DNA of 64,000 nucleotides from NCBI RefSeq assembly GCF_041261445.1, contig NZ_JBGCCU010000004.1, positions 248,001 to 312,000 on the forward strand, in the 5' to 3' direction. This DNA comes from Catenulispora sp. EB89 (lineage in GTDB: Bacteria; Actinomycetota; Actinomycetes; Streptomycetales; Catenulisporaceae). How positions within the stretch are numbered: the first letter of the stretch is position 1; each line of letters begins with the position of its first letter. Under the pieces are notes generated by a model. That model searched no databases. It was not told where the DNA came from and was given only the letters and a program-made list of their open reading frames with translations. A program made the position numbers and the translations under genes. This document shows, piece by piece, positions 39,841 to 48,120 of this stretch.

Positions 39841-41319
39841 TTACGGCGCTAAGAAGTCCCGCGCGCGAGGACGGTTCGTGGCCATGCGATAACGGAAGGA
39901 GCGCAGCGGCCAGTTGGTGGTGACGCGGCCGTCCGCGGTCTTGTACCAGGACGTGCAGCCGCCCTCCCAGGCCGTGCGCGCCAGCAGCCTCCGCATGGTC
40001 GCGTCGTACTCCGCCAGCGCCTCCTCGGCCACCTCGACGTGCCCGCCGCGGGTCGCCCGCAGCCACCGCATGATGTACCGGACCTGCGACTCGATCATGT
40101 AGACCACCGAGTTGTGGCCGAGGTTCGTGGTCGGTCCGTAGAGCAGGAACATGTTCGGGAACTCCGGCACCGCCATGCCGAGGTACGCGCTGGCGCCTTC
40201 CCGCCAGCGGTCGTGGAGCCGCGCGCCGCCACGCCCGACGATGTCGATCGGCGCCAGGAACTCCGTGGCCCGGAACCCGGTGCCGTAGATGAGCACCGAT
40301 ACGTCCCGCTCACGGCCGTCCGCGGTACGCACCCCGCCAGAGGTCACCTCTGTGACCGCCTCAGTGACGACCTCCACGTTGTCCCGCGCGAGCGCCGGAT
40401 ACCAGTCGTCCGAGATCAGGATCCGTTTGCAGCCGATCGGGAAGTCCGGCGTGAGCTTAGAACGCAGCTCAGCGTCGTCCGGGATCTGCTTGTGCATATG
40501 GCGCGTGGAGAACCTCTGCACGCAGCGCCCTAGAGAGCTCCCCGCTATAGCGGAGTACAGCAGAGCCTCTCCCACGACCGCGTACATGAACCCGCGCATC
40601 GCCAAACGCAGACCCGGCACCCTTCGGAACGCCCAGCGCGCCGCCGCCCCGAAGGCGTAGTCGTACTTGGGGATCACCCAGTTAGGGGACCGCTGGAACA
40701 CATAGAGGCGGCGCGCATAGGAGGCGATCTCAGGGACGAACTGCACGGCCGACGGACCGGTCCCGATGACGGCCACGTCCCGGCCGGCGAACGCCTCCGG
40801 CGGCCAGGCCGGATCCCACCGCGCCGAGTGGAACGCCGCCCCCTGGAACCCCTCGCGTCCCGGCACAGAGGGGTACCGCGGTCTGTTGAGCTGGCCCACG
40901 CCGCACACCAGGACCCGGGCCGTGTAGTCGGACCCCGAGGCGTCCCGGAGCCGCCACAGACCCTCCTGCGGCTCCCACCGCGCGGAGACGATCTCGGTGT
41001 CGAGCTGAAGATGTGGTCCGAGTTTCCAACGCCTCACACAGCCACGCAGGTAGTCGAGGATCTCCCGCTGCTTGGGATAGGCACGGGTCCATCCGGAGTA
41101 GCGCGCGAACGAGTACGAGTACAGGTGCGACGGGACGTCGCAGCCGCAGCCCGGATACACGTTGTCCCGCCAGACCCCGCCGACGTCCGACCCCTTCTCG
41201 AACACGACGAAATCCCGCACGCCGTCGCGCTTCAACTGGATCGCCATACACAGTCCGGAAAACCCGGCACCGATGATTGCCACTCGATGTGCAACCTGAT
41301 GCCTACTCCCGGTCGTCAT
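39841..41319 (-). CDS. Flavin-containing (Baeyer-Villiger type) monooxygenase
   Basis: 492 residues. Two Rossmann motifs: FAD in VAIIGAGFSGLCMAIQL and NADPH in AVIGTGPSAVQFVPEI. Between them, FQGAAFHSARWDPAWP approximates the Baeyer-Villiger fingerprint FxGxxxHxxxW(P/D). It inserts oxygen next to a ketone or oxidises N/S atoms; the substrate is unknown. It lies just upstream of glnA2 on the same strand (34-bp gap), but glnA2 seems to have its own promoter. It is divergent from the 6C RNA and nadE. Confidence 0.88.
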   Translation of the reverse strand: MTTGSRHQVAHRVAIIGAGFSGLCMAIQLKRDGVRDFVVFEKGSDVGGVWRDNVYPGCGCDVPSHLYSYSFARYSGWTRAYPKQREILDYLRGCVRRWKLGPHLQLDTEIVSARWEPQEGLWRLRDASGSDYTARVLVCGVGQLNRPRYPSVPGREGFQGAAFHSARWDPAWPPEAFAGRDVAVIGTGPSAVQFVPEIASYARRLYVFQRSPNWVIPKYDYAFGAAARWAFRRVPGLRLAMRGFMYAVVGEALLYSAIAGSSLGRCVQRFSTRHMHKQIPDDAELRSKLTPDFPIGCKRILISDDWYPALARDNVEVVTEAVTEVTSGGVRTADGRERDVSVLIYGTGFRATEFLAPIDIVGRGGARLHDRWREGASAYLGMAVPEFPNMFLLYGPTTNLGHNSVVYMIESQVRYIMRWLRATRGGHVEVAEEALAEYDATMRRLLARTAWEGGCTSWYKTADGRVTTNWPLRSFRYRMATNRPRARDFLAP

Positions 41320-41520
41320 GTAGTGAGTAGACCGCCATACCGACGCCGCGTCGACATGGCGGCTCGTGCCGTACTCCGATACTCGGCCAGCAAAGCGGAA
41401 CAGATCCGGACAGAAGCGGACAGGATCCGGTCACACCGGGTATTCGCGAGGAAACTCTGAAGATCTTTGCCGAAAAACTCTCCGGAACCCCTCGCCAAGC
41501 GTTGTTGAACGGAGAATAAT

Positions 41521-41612
41521 CCTGCAACGAGACCTCATCGTCCCCCCGTGCGATGGGGTCTCCCATCCCGAGGCCTCACCGTCCCCCCGTGCGGTGAGGC
41601 CTCGGACCTTTT
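41521..41612 (+). ncRNA. 6C RNA
   Basis: Two adjacent stem-loops share the identical loop tccccccgtg with six C: stem 41529-41540/41551-41562 (one G-T pair) and stem 41569-41581/41592-41604 (13 perfect pairs). A T-run (ccttttcc) follows as terminator. The design, two hairpins each displaying at least six cytosines, is exactly the actinobacterial 6C RNA family (Rfam 6C). A -10-like AATAAT at 41515-41520 precedes it. 6C RNAs are thought to pair with G-rich ribosome sites in trans. Confidence 0.9.
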
Positions 41613-41702
41613 CCGGGTTCGGGTCGACCCCCGCGGAACCTGTGCGCGTCCCCGCCGGAACCCGTGTGCACCCCCCTTAACGTCACCTCGACGAGAACGG
41701 GG

Positions 41703-41708
41703 TAGCCT
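41703..41708 (+). promoter_or_regulatory. Leaderless -10 element of nadE
   Basis: TAGCCT, 6 nt before the ATG at 41715; no ribosome site. Confidence 0.5.
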
Positions 41709-41714
41709 GTTCCC

Positions 41715-43511
41715 ATGACCACCAGCTCCGTCCCGACCTCGCGGCTGCGCATCACGCTGGCGCAGCTCAACACCTCCGTCGGCGACATCGCCGGCAACTG
41801 CGACAAGATCGTGGAGTGGACCGGCCGGGCAGCCGCCGCCGGCGCCGACATCGTCGCCTTCCCCGAGATGGCCGTGGTCGGCTACCAGGTCGACGACCTG
41901 GCGCTGCGGTCCTCGTTCGTCACCGCCTCGCAGGCCGCGCTGAACGCGCTGGCCGGCCGGCTGGCCGAGGCCGGGCACGGCGACGTGGTCGCGGTCGTCG
42001 GCTACCTGGACGGCAGCGACCAGGTCGAGCGCCGCACCGGCCGCCCGGCCGGCTCCCCGCAGGACGCGATGGCCGTGCTCCACCAGGGCCGGGTGATCGC
42101 CCGCTCGACCAAGCACCACCTGCCGAACTACGGCGTCTTCGACGAGTTCCGCTACTTCGTGCCCGGCGACACCCTGCCGGTGGTGCGGGTGCGCGGGGTG
42201 GACGTGGCCATCGTGATCTGCGAGGACCTGTGGCAGGACGGCGGCCCGGTCAGCGCCGCGCGCGACGCCGGCGCCGGGTTCCTGCTGTCGATCAACGCCT
42301 CGCCGTACGAGCTGAACAAGGACGACGCGCGCCTGGAGCTGGTCCGGCGCCGGGCCGCCGAGGCCGGCTGCGCGCTGGCCTACGTCAACCAGGTCGGCGG
42401 CCAGGACGAGCTGGTCTTCGACGGCGACTCGGTGGTGGTGGACTCCGGCGGCGCGATCGTGGCCCGCGCCGGCCAGTTCACCGAGGAGATGCTGACCTTC
42501 GACCTGGACCTGCCGACCGCCGAGGGCCTGCCGCCGACCGCCCCGGTCGCCGACGGGATGACCGTGGACCACGTCCTGGTCTCCGCCGAGCCGGCGCCGG
42601 CCCGCGAACCGATCGCGGCCCCGGTCAGCGAGCGACTGTCGGACGAGGCCGAGATCTGGGGCGCGCTGGTCCTGGGGCTGCGCGACTACGTCCGCAAGAA
42701 CGGCTTCCGCTCGGTGGTGATCGCGCTGTCCGGCGGCATCGACTCGGCGCTGAGCACGGCCATCGCCTGCGACGCCATCGGCGCGGAGAACGTGTACTGC
42801 TACGCGATGCCCTCGAAGTACTCCTCGGAGCACTCCAAGGGCGACGCCGCCGAGATGGCCCGGCGCACCGGCGTGCACTTCGGCACGGTGCCGATCGAGC
42901 CGATGGTCAAGGCCTTCCTGGCCACTGTCGGCGAGGCGGTGACCCCGCTGACCGGCCTGGCCGAGGAGAACCTGCAGGCCCGGGTCCGCGGCACCACGCT
43001 GATGGCGCTGTCCAACCAGCACGGCCACCTGGTGCTGGCCAACGGCAACAAGAGCGAGCTGGCGGTCGGCTACTCGACGCTGTACGGCGACGCGGTCGGC
43101 GGCTACGCGCCGCTGAAGGACCTGTTCAAGGTGCGGGTCTGGGAGCTGGCCCGCTGGCGCAACAAGGCCGCGGCCGAGCGCGGCGAGGTGCCGCCGATCC
43201 CGGAGAACTCGATCGAGAAGCCGCCGTCGGCCGAGCTGCGCCCGGGCCAGCTGGACACCGACTCGCTGCCGGACTACCCGGTGCTGGACCGGATGCTGGA
43301 CCTGTACGTCGAGCAGGACCAGGGCCGCGACGCGCTGGTCGCGGCCGGCTTCGACGAGGCGCTGGTGGACAAGACGCTGCGGCTGGTGGACCTGGCCGAG
43401 TACAAGCGGCGGCAGTACCCGCCGGGGACGAAGATCACGTCGAAGGCGTTCGGGCGGGACCGGCGGCTGCCGATCACGAACGCGTGGCGGGAGCGGTCGC
43501 TGCGGAACTGA
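41715..43511 (+). CDS. nadE: Glutamine-dependent NAD+ synthetase
   Basis: 598 residues. It converts deamido-NAD to NAD using ammonia released from glutamine. The N-terminal nitrilase-type glutaminase has its Glu-Lys-Cys triad in AFPEMAVVGY, STKHHLPNYGVFDEFRYF and VICEDLWQDGG. The C-terminal synthetase has the P-loop SGGIDSALSTAI and the segments YSSEHSKGDAAEMARR and LVLANGNKSELAVGYSTLYGD. Length and order match the two-domain actinobacterial enzyme. The stop starts a 12-bp tandem array. Confidence 0.95.
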   Translation: MTTSSVPTSRLRITLAQLNTSVGDIAGNCDKIVEWTGRAAAAGADIVAFPEMAVVGYQVDDLALRSSFVTASQAALNALAGRLAEAGHGDVVAVVGYLDGSDQVERRTGRPAGSPQDAMAVLHQGRVIARSTKHHLPNYGVFDEFRYFVPGDTLPVVRVRGVDVAIVICEDLWQDGGPVSAARDAGAGFLLSINASPYELNKDDARLELVRRRAAEAGCALAYVNQVGGQDELVFDGDSVVVDSGGAIVARAGQFTEEMLTFDLDLPTAEGLPPTAPVADGMTVDHVLVSAEPAPAREPIAAPVSERLSDEAEIWGALVLGLRDYVRKNGFRSVVIALSGGIDSALSTAIACDAIGAENVYCYAMPSKYSSEHSKGDAAEMARRTGVHFGTVPIEPMVKAFLATVGEAVTPLTGLAEENLQARVRGTTLMALSNQHGHLVLANGNKSELAVGYSTLYGDAVGGYAPLKDLFKVRVWELARWRNKAAAERGEVPPIPENSIEKPPSAELRPGQLDTDSLPDYPVLDRMLDLYVEQDQGRDALVAAGFDEALVDKTLRLVDLAEYKRRQYPPGTKITSKAFGRDRRLPITNAWRERSLRN

Positions 43512-43550
43512 TCACGGGATTGATGACGGGACTGATGACGGCACTGCTGA
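43509..43550. repeat. 12-bp tandem repeat starting at the nadE stop codon
   Basis: tgatcacgggat, tgatgacgggac, tgatgacggcac and a partial tgctga. The first TGA is the nadE stop; later ones are in the same frame (period 12). Confidence 0.85.
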
Positions 43551-43614
43551 GCCGAGCAAAGCTCGCGGGCTGAGCGCGCCCCGGCGGGGTAGAGGACACG
43601 GCAAGGAGGCCGAC

Positions 43615-44394
43615 ATGATCCTGGTGACCGGAGCGAGCGGCACGCTGGGCCGGACCCTCGTCCCGACCCTGACCAGGCGCGGAGCGGACGTGCGCGCCCT
43701 GAGCCGGCGGACGCGCGGCGGCAGCGGCCCCGGCGGCCCCGGCTCGTTCGAGTGGGCGGTCGGGGACCTGGCCGGCGGCGCCGGGCTGGACGAGGCGGTG
43801 GACGGGATCGACGTGATCGTGCACGCCGCCTCCAACACCCGAGGGCAGGGCAAGGGCGACACCGACGCGGTCTGGCGGCTCGTGGAGGCCGCCAAGCGCG
43901 GAGGGCGGCGGCCGCACCTTGTGTACATCTCGATCGTCGGCGTCGACCGGATCCCGTTCGGCTACTACCGGATCAAGCACGAGGTCGAGCAGGCGGTCGA
44001 GGCGAGCGGCCTGCCGCACACGATCCAGCGCACCACGCAGTGGTTCCAGCTGCTCGACAAGTTCCTGACGCTGGCGGCCAAGTCCCCGGCCGTCCCGGTG
44101 CCGGCGGCGCCGTTCCAGCCGCTGGACGCCGCCGAGGCCGCCGTGCGCCTGGCGGACCTGGCCGGCGGCGAGCCGCTGGGGCGTGTCGAGGACATGGGCG
44201 GGCCAGAGCTGCTGGACTCCGGGGACATCGCGCGAGCGTATCTGCGCGCGACCGGGAAGCGGCGGCTGCTGGTGCCGCTGCGCGTGCCGGGGCAGGCCGG
44301 GCGGGCCTTCCGGGCCGGGGCGCACACGTGCCCTGAGAGCCGACAGGGCAAGGGCACGTGGACGGAGTACCTGGCGGGCGAGTACGGGGCCTGA
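43615..44394 (+). CDS. NmrA-like NAD(P)-binding protein
   Basis: 259 residues, ribosome site aaggagg upstream of the ATG. The N-terminal VTGASGTLGRTLVPTL is an extended-SDR dinucleotide motif (GxxGxxG). The rest (PHLVYISIVGVDRIPFGYYRIKHEVEQAVEASGLPHTIQRTTQWFQLL) is the NmrA/SDR_a5 pattern found in redox sensors and NADH-ubiquinone-like reductases. The catalytic Tyr-x3-Lys is weak (YYRIKH), so it may be a sensor rather than an enzyme. Confidence 0.87.
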   Translation: MILVTGASGTLGRTLVPTLTRRGADVRALSRRTRGGSGPGGPGSFEWAVGDLAGGAGLDEAVDGIDVIVHAASNTRGQGKGDTDAVWRLVEAAKRGGRRPHLVYISIVGVDRIPFGYYRIKHEVEQAVEASGLPHTIQRTTQWFQLLDKFLTLAAKSPAVPVPAAPFQPLDAAEAAVRLADLAGGEPLGRVEDMGGPELLDSGDIARAYLRATGKRRLLVPLRVPGQAGRAFRAGAHTCPESRQGKGTWTEYLAGEYGA

Positions 44395-44451
44395 CGGGGC
44401 CCGCAGGCACCGTCCCGGCGTACGACGACACCCACCGTCGGCACTGTCTTC

Positions 44452-44517
44452 TCAGAGCACGGCCTGAACGCACGCCCTCAGTGCACGTTCTCAGAGCCCG
44501 CCGTCAGCGCGGCCTCA
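44452..44517. repeat. 13-bp-spaced TCA repeat at the end of a TetR gene
   Basis: TCA occurs at 44452, 44478, 44491, 44504 and 44515 (spacing 26, 13, 13, 11) inside degenerate units such as cgttctcagagcc. The last is the stop of the minus-strand TetR gene. Confidence 0.65.
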
Positions 44518-45207
44518 GCGCGCGGCGATGCCTTCCAGCAGCGTGTCCACCAGCGCCCTGACGAACGCGTCGTCCACCGGCCAGCCCGGGTGCTCGGACT
44601 TCATCGCGTGCACGATCGGCCCGGCGAACATCCGCACCCCGAGCTCCACGTCCAGGTCGGCGCGCAGCTCCCCGGCGGCGATGCCGTGCCTCAGGATCAT
44701 GCGAAGCAGCTCGCGCCGGGGCTCGATCGCCACCTGCTGGTACATCTGCACCAGCTCCGGATGCAGCTGGGCGGCGGCCATCACCGAGGCGTACACCAGC
44801 CCGGCCGTGTCCTCGTGCATGATCTCGGCCATGGTGTCCAGGTACTCGACGATCCGGTCGCGGGTGGAGCGGTCGTCGCTCAGGTCCGGCGGCGGGCACT
44901 CCTGCCACAGCGTGGCCATCGCGTCGACGACCAGGCTCTCCTTGTTCGGCCAGCGCCGGTAGACGGTGGCCTTGCCGACCCCGGCGCGGGTCGCGACCTG
45001 CTCCATGGACAGCGAGCCGTACGGCACGCCCTCGCTGAGCAGCCCCAGCACCGCGTCCAGAATGGCCCGCTCGGCGGCCTCGCTGCGCGGGCGGCCCGGC
45101 CGGCGGCGGCCGTCCCGCACGCCGGCGCAGGCCGGGTCGCCGCAGGCGCCGTCCACGTGCCCGGGATGGCGCTCTTCGGGGCGGGGGCCGTCATGGATCA
45201 TCGTCAT
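44515..45207 (-). CDS. TetR-family repressor, probably of the DHA2 exporter
   Basis: 230 residues. After a ~40-residue N-terminal extension containing HVDGACGDPACAG, the helix-turn-helix is AILDAVLGLLSEGVPYGSLSMEQVATRAGVGKATVYRRWPNKESLV. The C-terminal ligand domain is of the TetR_C_16/AcrR-like type. It follows the MFS exporter on the same strand (~170 bp), so it may be cotranscribed and act on the operators at 47025-47097. Confidence 0.88.
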   Translation of the reverse strand: MTMIHDGPRPEERHPGHVDGACGDPACAGVRDGRRRPGRPRSEAAERAILDAVLGLLSEGVPYGSLSMEQVATRAGVGKATVYRRWPNKESLVVDAMATLWQECPPPDLSDDRSTRDRIVEYLDTMAEIMHEDTAGLVYASVMAAAQLHPELVQMYQQVAIEPRRELLRMILRHGIAAGELRADLDVELGVRMFAGPIVHAMKSEHPGWPVDDAFVRALVDTLLEGIAAR

Positions 45208-45272
45208 AGCGTTCCATCATCTCCTCGATGCGGGGCCGATGGGGACAACACGGGAGATACGGCGATCCGGCT

Positions 45273-45298
45273 CGGTCCGGACCGGTCCGGACCGGTCC
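45273..45298. promoter_or_regulatory. GC-rich tandem palindrome between exporter and TetR genes
   Basis: ggtccggaccggtccggacc and its continuation: a 10-bp unit repeated 2.5 times that is also a perfect palindrome (45273-45294). It may be a transcription terminator of the exporter gene or a protein site upstream of tetR; the sequence alone does not decide. Confidence 0.45.
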
Positions 45299-45379
45299 GC
45301 CGGCCGACCGCCGGACGCCCATGATCGGGCGTCGCGGCGGGCCGGGTCATGTCCTGCCGTGCTGCGTTTCCGGTCCCGC

Positions 45380-46993
45380 TCAGGCCACTCCGGCGGCTTC
45401 GGCCGCGGCCGCGGCGTCGGTGCCGGTGCCGGACTGCGGGCCCCGCTGCGGACCGGCCGCGGCCCCGGCCTGCTTGCGCGGCAGCCAGGTCAGCGACACG
45501 ATCGCGGCGAGGAAGGCCACGATGGCCGAGATCGTCACGGTCATGTGCATCGCGTGGATGAACGCCGCGTCGGCCTGCGGGTAGAACCGGGCCAGCGCCG
45601 GGATGTGCTCGCCGGCACCCTTGGTGGCCTGGATCGAGCCGTCGATGTCGTGCAGCGTCGAGGCGTTCGGGATCACGGTCTTCAGCGGGCCCTCCATCCG
45701 GCTGCGGTACGCCGTGGTGAGCAGCGTGCCCAGCACCGCGACGCCGAGCGCGCCGCCGACCTGCCGCACGGTGTTGCTCACCGAGGAGCCGACGCCGGCC
45801 TTCTCCCGGGGCAGCGAGGTCATGATCGTCGTGGTCGCCGGCGGCATCACGTTCGCCATGCCCATGCCCTGCAGGAAGAAGATCAGCAGCAGCAGCCAGG
45901 CCGCCGAGGTCTGGTTCACGAACTGGTACATCAGGAACGTGACGCCGATGGTCACCATGCCGAAGGTGGACACCGCGCGGGCCCCGAAGCGCTGCACCAG
46001 GCGGGCCGACAGCGGCGAGAAGATCAGCTGCGCCAGCGCGAACGGCGTCAGGAACAGACCGGCCTTCAGCGGGGTGTAGTTCAGCACCGACTGCAGGTAG
46101 AAGGACAGGAAGAACAGCACGCCCATCATCGCGAAGAAGGACAGGCCGACCAGCATCACCGAGGCGGAGAACGGCCGCGAGCTGCGGAACAGCCGCACGT
46201 CCAGAGCGGGGTGGTCGGTGCGCAGCTCCCAGTACACGAACCCGGCGGACAGCAGCACCCCGGCGGCCAGCGAGCCCCAGATCTGCGGGTTGCCCCAGCC
46301 GACGTCGGCGCCGCGGATGATGCCGTAGACGAACACCACGATCCCGGCCATCGACAGGAACACGCCGAGCGGGTCCAGCCTGCCGGGCTTGGGGTTCCTC
46401 GAGTCCGGCACCAGGATCGTCATCGCGATCAGCGCGATCACGATGATCGGCACGTTGATCAGGAAGACCGAACCCCACCAGAAGTGGTCCAGCAGCAGGC
46501 CGCCGAGCACCGGGCCGATGGCCACCCCGAGGCCGACGCCGCCGGCCCAGATGCCGATCGCCTTCGGCTGCTCCTTGGGCTCGAAGACGTTGGCGATGAT
46601 GGCCAGCGTGGCCGGCATGATCGCGGCGCCGAAGAAGCCCATGGCGGCCCGGGTGATGATCAGCGTCCCGGGGCTGCCGGCGTAGGCGCACAACACCGAG
46701 GAGATGCCGAACCCGACCATGCCGGCCATCAGGATCTTCTTGCGCCCGAACCGGTCGCCGACGATCCCGAAGGTGAACAACAGGCCGGCGAAGACCAGCG
46801 TGTAGGAGTTGATCGCCCATTCCAGATCCGACTGCGAAGCCCCCAGACCCGGCTGGTGCGGATCGTTCTTGGGCTGCGAGATGATCTTCAGGGCGACGTT
46901 GAGGATCGTGTTGTCCAACACGACCACGAGCAAGCTGAAAATGAGTACACCGAGGATCGCCCACCGGCGCCTCTGCAGGGTCTCCCGATCCAT
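45380..46993 (-). CDS. DHA2-family (14-TM) MFS multidrug exporter
   Basis: 537 residues with about 14 transmembrane segments; ribosome site GGGGATAGGGGAAC. Conserved motifs are LDNTILNVAL (motif D-like, helix 1), GDRFGRKKILMAG (motif A), RAAMGFFGAAIMP (motif B) and LGVAIGPVLGGLLLDHFWWGSVFLINVP (motif C, typical of drug-H+ antiporters). It exports amphiphilic compounds in exchange for protons at the cell membrane. Expression is likely controlled by the TetR protein encoded after it. Confidence 0.92.
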   Translation of the reverse strand: MDRETLQRRRWAILGVLIFSLLVVVLDNTILNVALKIISQPKNDPHQPGLGASQSDLEWAINSYTLVFAGLLFTFGIVGDRFGRKKILMAGMVGFGISSVLCAYAGSPGTLIITRAAMGFFGAAIMPATLAIIANVFEPKEQPKAIGIWAGGVGLGVAIGPVLGGLLLDHFWWGSVFLINVPIIVIALIAMTILVPDSRNPKPGRLDPLGVFLSMAGIVVFVYGIIRGADVGWGNPQIWGSLAAGVLLSAGFVYWELRTDHPALDVRLFRSSRPFSASVMLVGLSFFAMMGVLFFLSFYLQSVLNYTPLKAGLFLTPFALAQLIFSPLSARLVQRFGARAVSTFGMVTIGVTFLMYQFVNQTSAAWLLLLIFFLQGMGMANVMPPATTTIMTSLPREKAGVGSSVSNTVRQVGGALGVAVLGTLLTTAYRSRMEGPLKTVIPNASTLHDIDGSIQATKGAGEHIPALARFYPQADAAFIHAMHMTVTISAIVAFLAAIVSLTWLPRKQAGAAAGPQRGPQSGTGTDAAAAAEAAGVA

Positions 46994-47024
46994 GTTCCCC
47001 TATCCCCTCGATCGGTGCGGATCA

Positions 47025-47045
47025 GATACGGAACGCACCCGTATC
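47025..47045. promoter_or_regulatory. Inverted repeat upstream of the exporter (candidate TetR operator 1)
   Basis: GATACGG-7 nt-CCGTATC, 32 bp upstream of the exporter start, overlapping the expected promoter. Confidence 0.55.
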
Positions 47046-47082
47046 GATTTCCTGCGGCGACTGTACGCCGGGGCTTATCGAA

Positions 47083-47097
47083 ACGCAACCGTTCCGT
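47083..47097. promoter_or_regulatory. Pseudo-palindrome upstream of the exporter (candidate TetR operator 2)
   Basis: ACGCAACCGTTCCGT has the dyad ACGnAACnGTTnCGT, common for TetR repressors of MFS exporters. It lies about 90 bp upstream of the start and next to the decayed TetR gene. Confidence 0.55.
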
Positions 47098-47139
47098 ATT
47101 GAATTCCGAGGGGCACGTGCGGGCTGGTCAGGCGCCGGA

Positions 47140-47385
47140 GCGGACGCCCAGGCCGCCGCCGGGGTCCATCGCGCAGATCGCCCGGGAGGCCGGCTGCGAT
47201 TCCAGGACGATCTGACGCCGCTCATCACCGCGCGGACGGGTACCACGGAACTGGCGGCCCGCGCGGTGATCGCGACCGCCTTCGCCTGCCTGGACGCCGC
47301 GACGATGACCTGGGTCGGCAACGACGGCGACGGCGACGTGATGGACCTGTACGACGCTTGCCTGGCGGCCGTGCAGCAGCGCTAG
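47140..47385 (+). pseudogene. Remnant of a TetR-family regulator (C-terminal part only)
   Basis: In the frame ending TAG at 47383-47385 the sequence reads RLRFQDDLTPLITARTG, then ELAARAVIATAFACLDAA and VMDLYDACLAAVQQR. This is the C-terminal ligand-domain pattern of MftR/TetR_C_17-type regulators. No start codon, helix-turn-helix or N-terminal half is found upstream (47101-47140). It sits divergent from the DHA2 exporter, where such regulators normally stand, so it looks like the decayed original repressor. Confidence 0.6.
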
Positions 47386-47402
47386 CGAACTGCTCTGCCG
47401 CC

Positions 47403-48035
47403 CTACCGATACGTGTCCGCGGACCCGCCGGAAACCTGGTCGATCAGCGCGGTCAGCCGGTCCCGGAACCCGAGTCGCGGACCGCCCCGGCCGCCGCGGC
47501 GGCCGTCGCCCTCCCCCGCCGTCGAGGCGAGCAGGTGCTGCGCGGCGTCGAAGCCGGGCACGATCCCGTTCTCCGGCACCAGGAGCGCGTCGTGCGAGAT
47601 GGTCAGCAGTTCGCTCGAGGTTTCTTCGTCCTCTGCGAGGGTCAGGATCGCCGCCCCGCGCCGGCGGGCGTCGTCGACGCGCTCCAGCAGCGGTGCGCCG
47701 GGGTCGTCGGGCGCCACGATGAACACCGCCTCGCCCTTGCGGGCCTGTTCCAGCCGGGCCAGCGGCACCGCCAGGTGCGGGGGCGCGCCGTCGGGGACCT
47801 GGTGCCGTACCAGGGTCGGCGCGAGCTGCGGCAGGTTCGCCAGCCCGGCCTCGGTGTCCAGGTGCGCGGCGAGGTGCCAGGGCTCCTCCTCCGGGGTGCC
47901 GACGAGCAGCAGGCCGCCGGGGCTGCGCGGGGCGCGGATGAGGGTGCGGGCGAAGCCGCGACATTCGCCGAACCACGGGGTGCCGCTGACGAGTTCGCGG
48001 AGGAAGGTGGTCTGCTCGGCATCCATGGCATTCAT
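47403..48035 (-). CDS. Conserved protein of unknown function (SIS-like central segment)
   Basis: 210 residues from the ATG at 48035 (ATG 48026 is an alternative). The middle (EAVFIVAPDDPGAPLLERVDDARRRGAAILTLAEDEET...SHDALLVPE) has the alternating strand-helix look of a sugar-isomerase (SIS) domain; a C-terminal Gly/Arg-rich region follows. The N-terminus (TPWFGECRGFARTLIRAPRSPGGLLLVGTPEEEPWHLAAHL) is specific to actinobacteria. No catalytic residues are recognised. It is close to panB on the same strand. Confidence 0.68.
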   Translation of the reverse strand: MNAMDAEQTTFLRELVSGTPWFGECRGFARTLIRAPRSPGGLLLVGTPEEEPWHLAAHLDTEAGLANLPQLAPTLVRHQVPDGAPPHLAVPLARLEQARKGEAVFIVAPDDPGAPLLERVDDARRRGAAILTLAEDEETSSELLTISHDALLVPENGIVPGFDAAQHLLASTAGEGDGRRGGRGGPRLGFRDRLTALIDQVSGGSADTYR

Positions 48036-48070
48036 ACTGCCGGTCCGGGCGCCGCCAGGACACCCGGACC

Positions 48071-48120
48071 GGGATATTCAGTGTGGACCAGTGTGGACCA
48101 GGGTGGATCAGGGCTCAGTG
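48071..48120. repeat. 10-bp tandem repeat containing the panB stop codon
   Basis: gtgtggacca (twice), gggtggatca and gggctcagtg in direct succession, preceded by gggatattca. TCA at 48078, 48108 and 48115; the last is the panB stop. Confidence 0.8.

Noticed and set aside
41521-41612. Tandem terminators instead of an RNA gene
   Set aside because: Two hairpins with the same six-C loop and a T-run only after the second fit the 6C RNA family better than two independent terminators.
44966-47215. 749-codon plus-strand frame opposite the TetR and DHA2 exporter genes
   Set aside because: Histidine/Arg/Gln-rich translation characteristic of an antisense frame; both minus-strand genes are intact.
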